This document shows, in pieces, positions 41,925-54,202 of a DNA stretch of 64,000 bases. The position numbers and the translations under genes are program-made. The DNA comes from Favolaschia claudopus. Taxonomy: Eukaryota > Basidiomycota > Agaricomycetes > Agaricales > Mycenaceae. A model generated the notes under the pieces. That model saw only the letters and a program-made list of their open reading frames with translations, searched no databases and was not told the origin of the DNA. Within the stretch, counting starts at the first letter, position 1; each line of letters begins with the position of its first letter. The DNA is taken from assembly GCA_037176885.1 (NCBI GenBank), contig JAWWNJ010000071.1, positions 310,001-374,000 on the forward strand. The letters are read 5' to 3'.

Positions 41925-43739
41925 TGATAGGGCCGCTATACGGCTAGGCATGAAATGCCCAGAATTTATCGATTTTCGAGACCTATCAGCGGGAGAAGTG
42001 AGGCTAGGATAATAGAAGATATGCCCGTCCTCGCGGGCAGTATCTTATTGCTGAGGATAGCCGACAAGCTGGTGGGACACTAACGGGTAGCGGCGGCTTA
42101 GCGACGTTTCCCTAAACATGGGTGCGAGACTCTGCCGCTGGCTATTTCTAAACTGCCGGGCCAAGAGACTTAGTGGGAAACTACTATCTCGAGGTGCTGG
42201 AGGCGACCAAGAGGAACTACCGACCTCCCTGAGGTTAGGCGCTCACCCGCCGACCCACATGAAGAAGATCTAGCGGGGGACCATCTGAGTTCAACTTCGA
42301 ACTCGGGACGGCCACCACTCTACCGACGAACAGAATCACCGGCAGGCTCTATCCGAGCATGCCGGCTGATTACGGACAGCCGGGACTTAACCGACTACCA
42401 GCGGGAGCACCGCGGAGCCAGCGGCTATCCAGCCAACGGCTCTGTCAGAATGATAAGACGGACATGGCGAGTTGCCGGGGGCATTTCCCGCTGATTGCGG
42501 GCAACCCGAACGGCGAGTGGCGAGCCGCTAACGCGACTCGGCTCTCCCTATTTTCCCTGGGACTTAGACTGTTCTGAAGATGGAAGACCAGACGAACTTG
42601 ACCGCTGTTGAGCCGTTGACTAATTACTCAGCGGGAAGCCTTTTCGACTTCAACTCGACCAGCGGCAAGACCACATTATGAAGAAGGAATTTCGTGTCCC
42701 CTCCCGGGGACATGGCAACCAGCACGCCATTGCACCGCAATAAGGCGCAATACCCACCCGCCCGCATGGACTTTCTCCGGGAGGCAGTCTTTTCACTCAC
42801 GACTCGCAATCCTGAATATACCATTGGTTCCCAGCGGGCGCGGCATCAAACTTGGACACTCTCTCATCATGATTTTATTTGGTTGTTTCTGCTCCCGCTG
42901 CATGTATTTAATCTCCCGCTGTACTTTTGGTTACTCAGTCAATTACCTACCCGTAGACAAGGGCAGTTTGTAGCGGACTCTAGAATTTGAATTGAAGCTT
43001 TGAAAGAGACTAGACTTGATATCTGAGAGAGACTCGAGTGATACGGAAAGACTTGTGGCATACCGAGCCGCCAGAACTTTGAGAGCCCCGCCAGCCTTTG
43101 AGCCCGCGCCCTCCTGAAATACGAAGCCCCGTCTCTTGCAGTTCCGCGGTATAACCAAGACCCCCGTTCGTGCTTGATTCCGCACCGTCGACGCCCCGTG
43201 TGCTCTGCCGTTCCGCGGTATTCAAAGACCCCCGTTCGAGCTAGCCGCCGCGCAGTGGTGTAAGTGCCCCGGCCACTGTTAGTGTCCGCGCCATCGACGT
43301 AAGAGCCCCGCTCCTTGCCAGAGCCGCGCCAGTTGAATAAGAACCCCGTCCCGCTGAGCCGCGCCTTCTGCCCGCCGGTTGTCATCCAGAAAGCTTCTTC
43401 CCGGTTGACGATCCACTACCGGGTGACGCTTTTCTATTGGCACGGAGACCCTCCCCGCTAGACTCAGAATTTCTCATTTCGAAGTCTCAGAAAGAGTGAC
43501 TCTTCGCTTCTCCCGCTGCGAATCGATTTGCCCGCTACGTTCTCGCTAGACAATCTAGTAGTTCGTCCCGCTCAAGCGTAGCGACCTTGATTGATTGAAA
43601 GCTTGCACAAGTATTCTGAGGGACGATACGTGCTCCCGCCACCCCGAACACACACACACACACACACGTCGTATTGGATTAGATTTTGTGATTTATATTT
43701 CGGTATATTTTCACGCCTACACCTACACGCACCGTTTCA
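41925..43739 (+). repeat. Outer element 3' LTR
   Basis: This 1815-bp copy matches 8950-10761. I noticed a 3-bp insertion near 42213 and three substitutions (around 42241, 43184 and 43482). It ends TTTCA, followed by TSD ACGT and the right half of the MITE. Confidence 0.95.
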
Positions 43740-44507
43740 ACGTATCAAAAATGAATCAAATCAGAATCAATCGATGCACTGCCGGTTGAGATGCCGGATC
43801 ATTTTGGGGTACCATAAAGTCATCCTGTAGTGCAAGTACTGGTTGTTTGATTCAGTCAGTGTATACATTTGTCAGATTATTGCTATTCTCATGACTGTAA
43901 TTTTTTTTGGGAACGCAAAACATACATGGTAGCGGTGTTGAATTCGGCACTCTCTGCCGGGAATTGATCGACATCAAATAGGACCCGGCGACTCAATCGG
44001 CAGAGCGTTCTCAACAGTCTTGACCATGTTAGCAGTGATAACAGTGCCAGGTGTCATTCGAGTCCTCATACGGCCGCAAAAGAAGCTATACCCTCTAATA
44101 GCCTCATACAATAAATGGGTTTTGCCGAGTCTGCCAGCTGAGGGTTTCTGAATAGTGTTTTGTTCGGGCTTCTCAGATATTTCCTTATATGGGCGGGTTC
44201 CTGGGGAAACCGGGTTTCTCATTAGAATCATCCGGGCAAATCTGGTTGGAATGAGAAAAGACGACGAGTCGTGGGGCTATGGTAGAATGGTCATTGTAGG
44301 CGCCATACACTGGCAGCATACAGGTGTCGACAGAACGGGCAGCGTCGGACTCGCCAGAGAAGAACAAAAACCAAGTCGGCGAGCAGAGACATTGCACCTG
44401 GCACCTGAGCTCTCGTTCTGATGAATTCGAAGATGGAAAACCATAGACTCGACACAGCCACTTCGCCAGGTTGGTTGGTGATCGATCACGCGGACCAACG
44501 GGCGATA

Positions 44508-45206
44508 GCGACTGGAAGATAATCCGGACATTTTGGCAGGAGGCGGAAGTTGCCGAGGTTGTTTTGACTTAGTCGTGAAAACGCGAATGGCCAAAATTCA
44601 AACTTATCGTAGAGACATAATTCCTATATGTACATGACCGGATTTGTAGTCGCTACAATCCTATGTTTTTAGATTTTTCAATTTCTTTTGCGTTCGAGTA
44701 CAATACATGGGATCATTTCTGCCATCAAAGAGCTCCTAATGCAGACATTTGCCTCGTCTTTTCGTTTTCCGGCAGATGTGGGGGTGAAAATAACAGTTTT
44801 GGAGACTCGGAGCAAATTTTTTGTGCTTGCTGACTCTACCTATCGATGCAGAATTTTTTCTAAAGCTTTATAGCAGACAAATCATAGTAAGTAAAGTAAA
44901 GCAGAGGCCATCCCTGCGGACGGGCATCGCGTGGTTGTTGATGCGCGTCAGCGACGTCACAATCAATCAAGTCTCAAAAAGGTAATCGTGATGGCATGTT
45001 GTTGAAGCTCCTGTGCTCGAACGCGAGGGAAATTCGTAAATTCAAAAACATAGAGCTGCAGGTAATTGCATTGCGAACACGTAGATACCTGAACCATCTT
45101 CATAGGGGCATTTTGAATTTTGGGCATTCGCGTTTTCACGACTAAGTCAAAACAACCTCGGCAGTTTCCGCCTCCTGCCAAAATCCTCGGATTATCTACC
45201 AGTCGC
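44508..45206. mobile_element. Foldback-type element with about 95-bp inverted repeats
   Basis: 44508-44602 and 45112-45206 are inverted repeats of about 95 bp with few mismatches. Both read GCGACTGG, then GATAATCCG, TTTTGGCAGGAGGCGGAA and GACTTAGTCGTGAAAACGCG. The internal 500 bp has no recognisable gene. No clear TSD was found and the outer limit is blurred, because the similarity fades over another 20-30 bp. It could be a MITE or a local inverted duplication. Confidence 0.6.
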
Positions 45207-47650
45207 TCCGCCGCATCGGTTTGATCGACTGTCATCAAAACCCTGCTGTGGCGGACCTGGGTTCGAGTCTAGGAAAACCAAGATTTGACGACTGCGGAGT
45301 GGTTTCCATTCAAGGTACTCCCGGGGTGAAAGGCTTTATATAACAGTGTTGAGACGACGTGCGCAAGAAAGACAAACCCTAACCCTACTCCCAACACCTC
45401 TTGTCTTCCTCCTCAACAACGTCGCCACCAACGTCGACGGTCAGCAACCAGCTCGCCTCCGTTCAGCATCTCAATCTCTTTGGGGCCTCAAATTTTCACA
45501 TAAGCCTTCAAATCCCAATGAGTATATTTTGCGGCACCTCTGTATCCGAATTTCGGGGCGTTTTCAAGACTCTTCAAGGCTTCTTACAAAATCTCGACGC
45601 ATCATGGAATAACATCGCTCTTTCAAGGCAGGCTCTTTTCAATTGTAGCTCAAATCAGAGGCTCTCTTGGCTCTTTGCTCTGGTTTGCATATCGTCGACC
45701 CGCAGATGCAAGCTACACCTCCGTCCCCTCCAGCGCATCTGCGGCTACTTTCTATCAGGGCTCAAGAACACGTTGAACGAGTATCAAGGTTGCATCGCGT
45801 AACCTTCACTGAATGCGGTGCATCTATCATAAGTACCAACCTATCATTTTCACGATTAGTAGCTAACGCGTACATGCAGCCCATCCAGTCTCATTGATGT
45901 CTCCCGACTTTTCTTCGTCGTATTCGCAGGCTAGACAGCTAAAGATGCGCCACGACGCGGAGTCTTTCGGTCGATGAAGGAGATGAATAGGCCCAGCTGT
46001 CGACGGAACGCTGACAATGACAATCTGCGTCATCCTGCCTCTTTGGCGCCCACATGCTTACGGAGTCGAGGTTGGGTGTTACTGGCGGACCTTGCTCGCC
46101 GTTCCCGTCCTTGTCTGGTTTTTATGTCGACCCCAACAACACGACCTCCCGTCGACGGTCCGCACAGCGCGGTATACAACAAACCATCGCGTGAGTGGAT
46201 CCATGCGCCAGCCCATCCTACTTCATTTCTCCAAAGCTAATTGCGACCCCGCTTCCAAACCTCCACCAACGCGATTCACGTCTCAGCCCACTATCAATCT
46301 CACCGTTCCCTCAAGTCCATACACAGTAGAGCTCTAGCTCTTCACCATCCTTGACGCCACCCAGATCATCGACTCGCCTGCGATCTGTTGCTGCTTTTCT
46401 TGGACGACGACAAGCCGCTATTGACGATGTCGATCTCCATCCATCGGGTAGGTCTATCTATTCTGTCTATCCATCTATTTCTCCACCCCGTTTATTACCT
46501 CGTTCTCACCAAAATGCTCTACACGCAGACGCCGCCTATCGCTATATGCGCGTCTTCTAATTATCAAGCCCCTCCCCAGCTCGCCGTAGTTGCACCTGAT
46601 CAAAAGCCCTCCGGATCCCATGCGACGCGAGGATGGCCGCCGCCCCCTCTGTCGTCATGCGCCCCAATATAATAAACTCGAATCGACTTCGTCTTCGCCC
46701 CCGGTCGTCATACTTCAAGGCTGCTTTTTCGAATCGCCGTTTGACACGACACAGACGGAACTCACGAATGGAACTCTCCCGCCTGCGATTGGTCCATCCG
46801 AGCCCAAGACATCCCTAGGAGGCGCTTCTGCCCTCGCCTCGTTGGAAGACGACGACGAGTACCTGTAACGACGTCAATATCGAAATCCCCGTCGCATATG
46901 GTGGCTCTTTCCTTGCATATCGTCATTCCCCGTTTCTCACCGCGATGTATTGCAGGTCGATACTTTCCTTTGTTACGGGCATCATCAAGCACCGCCGTGG
47001 CCGACCTCAAGGTTCTTCTGTGATCAAGAATCGATCCCCGGAGTCCGGGCTACCTTCCCTGACTGCGGCCAGCACAACTCGTCCATTCCGCGCGACGAAT
47101 ATGAAGCTGAAGTCGCTCTGACTCGGCATCGCTCGACAGAGATATAGACGTACCTCGCGAGATGCGACATCGACGACTGCCATGGGTGCCGAGCGAGGGG
47201 GACTACGAGGCGACCGCCAACGGATGCCATCGAAGACGCTGCACCGCTCCTCGATCCCGCACCGACGGATGTATCGCCTTGCTTGGCCCATCTCAGTCTC
47301 GTCGTTCATCTCACAAGTTCTGACGTCCTCTGTTTTTCGTTGATTCTACTTCTTCGGTATACAATAGACGGGGTCATTGTAGAAAAAACTCCCGTAATTC
47401 TAAACCTCTCCTTCGTACAAATGCAACTACTAAAAATCCAGTCGTCGAAAATTCGTCTGCTAAGCCGCACCGAGAACGAGCACAGCACTGAGGCGTTGCT
47501 CGCCCCGCCTTTCCACGCAACTCTCAAGATATCTGAAGCCTCCCCGCGCTACTCCAACAGCAGCGCCGACGCAACGAAGAAAGAAAAAGGCCTTTTTCGT
47601 AGCTCTCATCCATCGTCCCCCTTCCCGCCCTCCATTCCGCCGATTTGATC
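45207..47650 (+). other. Unresolved gene-like region (plus strand)
   Basis: At 45270-45450 there is a promoter-like repeat whose partner is at 63606-63790. It has a TATA-like TTTATATAA near 45335, a telobox at 45374 and a following open frame. Downstream, several plus-strand segments look exon-like, for example VAAFLGRRQAAIDDVDLHP near 46382-46438 and a segment ending ASLEDDDEYL with a stop at 46866. I could not join them into one frame. A decayed or multi-exon unknown gene is possible. Nothing in it was recognised as a family. Confidence 0.25.
45374..45388. repeat. Telobox-like AAACCCTAACCCTAC
   Basis: A telomere-type repeat lies downstream of a TATA-like box inside a repeat shared with 63606-63790. 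Confidence 0.5.
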
Positions 47651-48925
47651 TTTCGACCCCGCGTTCTCCCTCCGTGTCGCGCAACCGCGCCCGTCGCGGG
47701 TACACGCGGTGGGCATTGAGTGCGTGCGCAGAATTTGCGGACAATGGTGTTGCTATGCATTGAAGACGTCTGTTGGGCGGGTGTACATACTGGCGGAGTG
47801 TTAAGGCGGAGGTATGACGAGCGGCTTGAGGTGCGGTGATGGGAAGGTGCATCGGATTAGAACGCGTCTGCGAGACGGAGGGGGAGGTGACAGCGGCGCG
47901 GGGATGGTGGGAAACACGAGAGCGTGGAAGGGAGCGAATGGAATGGAACGAAGGAAGGCTTGCTGAGACGAGTGCGCGACGGATGGAGGCGCGGATGTAC
48001 TTGCGGAGAAGGGAAACGAGGAGAGGATGTAGATGCGGTAGAGGTTGTAGAAAGTAGGCGCAGATAGGATGAGCGTTACGCCGACCGCATGCGAATGGGA
48101 AGCCACAGAGAGGAAGATATGATATGGAGGCGGATTGCTTGAGGCGAGAAACGCTTGAAGAGTGCGCTGACAAGCTTTGAAGCAGCGCAGAACAGAGACC
48201 GTACGTGATGCGAGACGTGGGGTGACGCAGAAGCTCGGCGGCGAGTGACTGAGTGGGCGATGCGGGTGGGGAAGACCAGGGCCGCGCAGTCAAGGTAGCC
48301 AATTGGAAAGCCAGCGTGGACGGGTGAGCTGCAGCGCGCGACGACGGGGCGCTGTTGATGGGAGTAGATTTGAGGGAGAGCGAGTGATCCAGCGAAGGCG
48401 CCGTCGATCCCATTCATTCAAAGTTCCGTTGGGAGATGGCGAAGGAGCATTCCGAGGGACTTAAGCTGCAGCAAAAGAAGCCAAGATGGAACGCGGGCGG
48501 CTTAAGCCTTGAAGCTTGAAGAGCGCGCGAGCTTTGGTGGTGAGTGAAAGGCAGATTGGATAGAGAGGGATGAAGAGCGTCGGATAAGGCGTATTGTATG
48601 CGATGAACTTGGGACTGGGTGAAAAAGACAGAGACAGCGACGTGTCGGATGGTCGACGAGGACCCTAGGCAATACATAGCACACGGGCGGAGTTGACATC
48701 GTCGGAAAGAGGGTTCAAAGAACGCGAGAAGATTGTAACGTGCGGCACGTCTCGAGGCTCTTGCGGCCACTAAACGTCTTGGGTGACGACGACGAGAACA
48801 ATGAAAGCAGTTTTGAGATCGTCGGCCTTGGGCGGTGCAGCAAGCTGCTCAGTCGACGACTATAGACGCGAGGAACAAACCGTTGGAATGAAAGGAACAA
48901 ATAACGATAAATAACTACACCCAGC
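47651..48925. other. Unresolved region
   Basis: Overlapping minus-strand open frames (47460-48413, 48076-48417, 47801-48106) are long, but they are Ser/Pro/Ala/Arg-rich without recognisable motifs. No splice pattern joins them convincingly. I cannot support a gene. Confidence 0.3.
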
Positions 48926-50586
48926 TATGACGGTTCGTTTGTACAAATAAACATTTACGCGCGCGATCAGTCATTTTGCGCGCGCGAACAACAAACGCGC
49001 GCGCGCGAGTAAATCAAATACATCGTACTCTACAGTAGTCATCCAATATCGTCCATCCTTATACAGGCTGAGCATGTGCACAAGCAATATAAGTATTGCT
49101 CGGTCTCTGGCGGGCCAGCGGCTCGGAGAATGAGACCACTCCCAAGATCGCAACTCGTTCACTTGCTTCACACCTTCGCCGCGACCTCGGACCTGACACA
49201 TCCAAAGGCTGGAGTGCGGTGAAATGCCGTTGAGATAGATGTGAGACGTCAGCCGATGGCACTGGGCAGGGAGCGAAAAAGTCGAGGGCCAAAGCACAGA
49301 GTAAATGGAGCAGCGCGAAGCGCAAGCGCAGCGCTAGGCAGCACCCGTAGTGACGCAGATGAAGGTTGAATGCTGAACCACCGGCTTCAAGTTGAAGGTG
49401 GTGTTCAGACTTTCAGTGTCTCGACGTCGTGCGACGTGGTGGCAGACGTGGGGAGAGACCTTGGAGACGTAATGTCACGATCCGTCACGACCGTCACATA
49501 GGGAGGATTTTCTGAACGCCGATCAACGGAGGTGCGGCAAATGCCGGATATCGCAAAAAGCCAATTGATGAGGCTGCAAACGAGTGCCTCGTCAAGAAAA
49601 AATTGGATACTGTAAGACCCATGATGAGGAGGATATTTTGTGATTGCTCGCGGGATGCGATCGGTTTAATTTGATTGTGATGCACATACTTATAGTTGAC
49701 ATATAGTACGAAGTTGTGCAAAAGTTGTGTATAAGTGTCAATGGTAGAATGTCTTGCCTCAGCATACAAACTGCATCCAGTCTCATCAGCAAAGAATCGG
49801 CAACGACGGTGTGAGGGTATGATACCTGTCTCCATACTCCGTCACAAGTACCTTTACTGTAAGCGGTACTGAGAAACTTGAAGAAATCGTAAATTCCAGA
49901 CCTGATATGAAATGCATGCGTTGGGATGGAATATGAATACAATACAATTTATCTTGGGCAGCCAATCAGTGAGCACTCAGCTCCGTCCAGACCAGTGAAC
50001 ATAGACTTGACTTGCCTCCACCCCAATTTAGTCTCTATCTCCTGCCGCCTATAGACAATTGCTTCGCTCTTAAGTCCTTTGGTCAGCCGACTGTCGCACT
50101 CCAGCCCTCTGCCGCTTGACGCCGCTCCTCCTTCAGCGCGAGTTGTAATCCATGAGCCCAAGACACTTTGTTAATTCAACGAAAGTTATTTGACCAAAAA
50201 ATACAAGTTGAAGCAAGGCTGGTGACGGTGATGTTATTGAGCGATTACAGAGGGGATTCAGGGGAGGCACCACCATACAGACAGAGCAGGTACCAGGAGA
50301 ATAAAGCGTATAGAGAGGCATAATGTGAAAATGCCTTGTGTTCCGATGTTGCTGTGCGCAAGCATGATCACATTTTGAGAAGACAGCGGATGCCAAGGAG
50401 GTATTCGGAGGATTCCGACAGTGTAGAGAACAAGGGAGTATCATAACAGGAACGCGAGAGAGAGAGAGAGTGATTAGCGTAGACTGTGACAGCAGCGGTC
50501 CCTTGCGCGCGCGCTTGTGTTGTTTGCGCGCGCGCGCAAGATTGATCGCGCGCGTAATTGTTTATTTGTACAAACGAACCGTCATA
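48926..50586. mobile_element. 1.66-kb non-autonomous TIR element with alternating CG tracts, 5-bp TSD
   Basis: The first about 46 bp at each end are inverted repeats with one mismatch, beginning TATGACGGTTCGTTTGTAC. The match continues loosely for about 85 bp through runs of alternating CG (48958-48967, 48977-48986, 48995-49006 and their partners at 50507-50555). A direct repeat CCAGC flanks the element (48921-48925 and 50587-50591). The interior has no transposase-like frame, and a (GA)n run lies near 50458-50471. The superfamily is not assigned. Confidence 0.75.
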
Positions 50587-50591
50587 CCAGC

Positions 50592-52040
50592 CTCACTTTT
50601 TTCGCTCTCGACAAGCCAGCTCCTTTCGTTGAAGCCTCGGAATCTCTGTCGTTTTTCTCCAAACCCCGTCTCGGATTCCACCAAGATTCTGGATCCTAAT
50701 ACTGCGTGCCACCCCACATGCAATCCCAATTTTCAAGCTCCTCAACTTTGGATCACCGCCGAGCCATCTACCATACTCGCCCTACGCCCTTCCCCCCCTT
50801 GCCTTGGAGAAGCTTCCTGTATCATCTCAACCTGCGGCTCGAATTGCTATCGTTTTGTTTGCTACGACTACCATCAACCTCCAGATGCAAGACGCGTCCT
50901 CGCCGCCTTCCTTTCCACTACCCTCTGTGCATCTGCGGTCTATGCACCGCTGCCCTCCTTGCATGAACCTCAAGCTGCTTCTCAGCCACTCACGACGACT
51001 CTCTTTAAGAACTTCCTTGAAGGATTGGATACCTGTGACCTATCAATACGGTGCGTTGTCTCTACTGTGTATGATTATTCTACATATAACAAACCTGTAT
51101 CACCAGTCGAACTTGCCTCAGCGTTACCTTTTCAGAACGGAGACTCAAGACGACATGGAGGTCTCTCGGTCAACATAGACGATGAACGCGCTCGATGCCG
51201 ATCTCATCATATAATTCTCGTCCCCTCCACTCCGACGCACCCTTGTCTCTTATCTTCTGCGTACCGGCTGTCTGAATTCATCCTCACCACCGCGGCCCAT
51301 CTGTCCAACACCAATAGCATCGCCGCTTTCCCATGTGTCCGCTCTCCCCTCAACCGCTTTGCTTCGAGACCGTCAAGCCTGAAGGCCTTCCGTCGCCCTG
51401 CTTTCTGCTGGCCTACACGGGGACGAGACTTTTCTCCATGTCGCTCCGAGCATCAATCCCACGAACAATCTTAACGCCTCAGATTTGCCGCCGCCTCTTT
51501 GCCACAACGTCCAGTGAGTCCGTCGATGATGTCGAGGTGCTCTCTGGCCGGTATGTCTACCTCCCCTATCCATCGTCACCCATTCGTTCTCATGAAGCTG
51601 CATACAATGTAGACCCATCTACCTCGACGACTTGCGTCTCACGTTTTGGAATGCCTTCAGGTCCATCACTACTTGCTCAATCCTCGCCGATCCTTCCACT
51701 CCACGAGTCTTTGTCCTAATCAAGAACCACTGCAGCCCATGACACGAGGAAAGCCGACACCGTCTCAAAGCGATCAAGCTCTCGCAGGATGTTATACGTA
51801 CGCCGTCTTCCTCCTGCCGTCGCGGGTATGAAGACCGATCCCTTCTTGCAGCGCGTCAAGACACGACACGACGAGGTGGCCACGAGCCGACTTCTCCCCT
51901 CCCAAGATGCCCGGTACGACGTATACAAGAAGAGCGGTGTTGATGTGGGTCGCGTATACGTCGTCCGACTCGGGCGAGCCAAGAAGTTTGGAGCTGCTGC
52001 AGTAGACGCCGATGCTTTGGCCCTCAACCTTCGCTAGATA
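50592..52040 (+). other. Unresolved gene-like region (plus strand)
   Basis: A 334-codon frame (50470-51474) starts inside the neighbouring TIR element and is Ser/Pro/Leu-rich. Around 50880-50945 it resembles 45700-45745, so the two may be relics of one repeated gene. The frame at 51789-52037, ending DADALALNLR, has better coding character (KTDPFLQRVKTRHDE, then GRVYVVRLGRAKKFGAAA). It may be a last exon of an unknown gene. I could not build a model. Confidence 0.25.
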
Positions 52041-53699
52041 CTTTTTTTCGCCCCTCCGTCCCATTCCTCTACTTACTCAATCTTGCCTTATCTCGTTCTT
52101 TCGCTCTGCGGCACTAGCTTATTTTAGATGACGTTTTATAGAATTTTTTGAATAGCTGCATGAATTTTGCCTGCTTACTTTCCATGCAAACCTATCAACT
52201 TGTTTCTACCCGTACTTACAACCATCGAATGAAATCTATTCCCTGTGAGCGTCGAAGATTCCTCGATACACGCACTGCGTCCGTGCCTAAAGAACCAGCG
52301 CCTCGCTGGACTCTAACCGATCAGCGCTCAACCGTTACATCCTTCCCGCCCACCCTCGTTGTGACCAACCGCCAGCAGCAACAGAGGTCTCTGGCTGGTC
52401 TGTATCCCGACAATGACGTCTAGTGCTGCCGGCTTGCATATCGCACACTGGAAGGCTCGAAACAGATGCCTCGCATACATGTAAGGGCCATTAAATGCGT
52501 GTCGCGGACGACGGCGGTGCGTTGAAGACATCGGTTTGCTTAAGCCCGCGCGCGCATGAGAAACGAATGCCCAAGAAGGACGAGGGATTGAACATCGTGG
52601 CGAATGATCGAGAGTGCAGGGGTCGGGAAAGCGCGCGATCAAGGCCTCTAGGTGACCGTGAGCGACGGGTGCGATGACAAGAAACCACAAGAGGCACGAA
52701 GATAGGCCGATTTGAGGTGCGGGAATAATGAGGATTCTACCGGATATGGCGGGCGCGAAACTCGGCAGAATGGGTTAGGCTTGCGGGAGAATACTGGCTC
52801 GATTTACCGATTCATGGTTGTAGCGGTGGTCCAGATTATAACATGCTGCGAGTCCGTGCTTTCTTCGAACGAAACGCAGGCGTGGCGGGTGTGAGTCCGT
52901 GAGTCCGAACGGAGGGATTGAGAGAATCTGTAGGCGGGAGAGAGTTTAGACGCATCGCGAGTCGTACTGAGTAAGCGCCGGCGATAAGGTTGCCGCCCGA
53001 TATGGATGTCTCATGGAAAGGCGAGGGGACGAAAGCTGTGTGTTTTGTTTGCGACAGAGACAACGGCGTCAACGAACAACGTAGTACGGAAACCATATCA
53101 AAAGCGAAACAGGACCGTGAGGGTTTGAGACCCGACGTGGATTGATTAGTTCGGGGGTGGGATGGATGAGGAGCACGAGTGGGCCGCGGTGCAGATAGAG
53201 TTGAGGGAGAAGAAGAGACCGCGGGAGAAGCGGGTTTAGATTCTGAGCCTACAGCCATAAGTTGCGGGGCGACGGGGATCTGATTTGACGACGCGAAAGA
53301 TTCAAGGCCAGCAGGCGAATCGATTCCCAGAGGCGCCAATGGCGCTAGTGGAAGAGGGATAAAAAGAATCTACGAATACACCGTTGACACCATGCTTGGA
53401 GCTTGCGCAAAGGCGCTCTGCACACAATCTTTCGCCGCAAATAAAGACGAAGGGTCGTAAGCTCCAACTTGGCTCGAACGATACGCGTCTGCTGAGACGA
53501 AAACGAAGCGGCCGATCCATAGATGAAGAGCAGTCGGAACGAGGAAGCCAAGTCGACGAAGGGAGGGCGTCTGGTTAAGAGTATGAGCACAAAAATCATG
53601 AGAGGGGAGCGAGGTTTCTACTCGAAAGAGAATTCGGGTTACAGAAGTGAGCCATGTCTTCTGTCAGTTTTCGAGGGAGCGCAGACGGCCAGATATTCT
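52041..53699. other. Unresolved region with a possible minus-strand frame
   Basis: The minus frame 53339-52836 (167 codons) begins MAPLGIDSPAGLESFASS and is Ser/Pro-rich. It could be the first exon of a gene, but no domain or downstream exon was recognised. The rest shows nothing I can support. Confidence 0.25.
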
Positions 53700-54110
53700 C
53701 GTTTCAGTGGAAATGATGAATAGGAAGTGGCTGTAATGGATAAGAGTCAGAAATGTGACCCAGCGGGAGGCTCTGATTGGAGGGTAGGAAATTCACAGAT
53801 CCAAGAGCAGGAGCGAGTGTTCCGGACGCGTCCGACGCATTGACAACAATAATCGCCATTTTCTTCGGCATTGAAGCTTTGAAGAATAGGACATGGAGGC
53901 TATGGCGCCACAGCTGAACAATGGACTGACAACGTACACTTGAATATCTCTCTCTCCGAGTCCTTCTGGTTGATGCACTCCGAGTCGCAACTTAGGCTTT
54001 AATTTGTGAGTTTCAACAAAATGCGCTCTTTACGCTTGAAGCTGAAGTAACTTGGAGTAAAGCTACTTAGTCGACAGCAATGCGACAATACGAGATCCAG
54101 CAGACGAAGA
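53700..54110. repeat. Diverged interspersed repeat, copy 2 (partner 1-380)
   Basis: This stretch aligns with the window start over about 400 bp in the same orientation with many differences. The similarity breaks near 54110 and seems to resume near 54770 (CAAGCGGGAGGAGGAG, compare about 402), so the segment between may be an insertion. Confidence 0.6.
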
Positions 54111-54202
54111 GAAGAAGAGACATCTAATCTCGGCTCCAGATCTTTCGGGATGATGGCCGGGGCAGCACCATCAACCAAAACCCCAGCAACATCATCCCTA
54201 TA

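Larger units (their letters stand above)
8950..43739 (+). mobile_element. Giant Ty3/gypsy LTR retrotransposon (outer element) with antisense accessory genes
   Basis: The element has LTRs of 1812 and 1815 bp (TG...CA), a PBS, gag, pro, pol and a polypurine tract. It is flanked by a 4-bp TSD ACGT (8946-8949 and 43740-43743). The length is 34,790 bp, or about 20.7 kb without the inner element inserted in gag. Pol order is RT-RNaseH-integrase, as in Ty3/gypsy. Between pol and the 3' LTR lie about 9.7 kb with five intron-bearing genes or relics on the opposite strand. The two LTRs differ by three substitutions and one 3-bp indel that I noticed, so the insertion is fairly recent. The copy is probably no longer autonomous, because gag is interrupted and pol has a frameshift. 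Confidence 0.93.
8705..44233. mobile_element. 735-bp MITE with about 31-bp TIRs and 9-bp TSD, split by the giant retrotransposon
   Basis: The ends, GGATTATTCT at 8705 and the reverse complement of GGATGATTCT at 44233, continue inward as imperfect inverted repeats of about 31 bp sharing GAAACCCGGTTTC. A 9-bp direct repeat GGGCAAATC flanks them (8696-8704 and 44234-44242). Removing the 34.8-kb retrotransposon and one copy of its TSD leaves about 735 bp. There is no transposase. Long TIRs with a 9-bp TSD would fit Mutator-like or Merlin-like elements, but I cannot assign a superfamily. A truncated relative lies at 3251-3944. Confidence 0.82.

Noticed and set aside
47460..48413. 317-codon minus-strand frame
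   Set aside because: It is Ser/Pro/Arg-rich composition in GC-rich DNA with several overlapping frames of similar length, no motif and no splice pattern.
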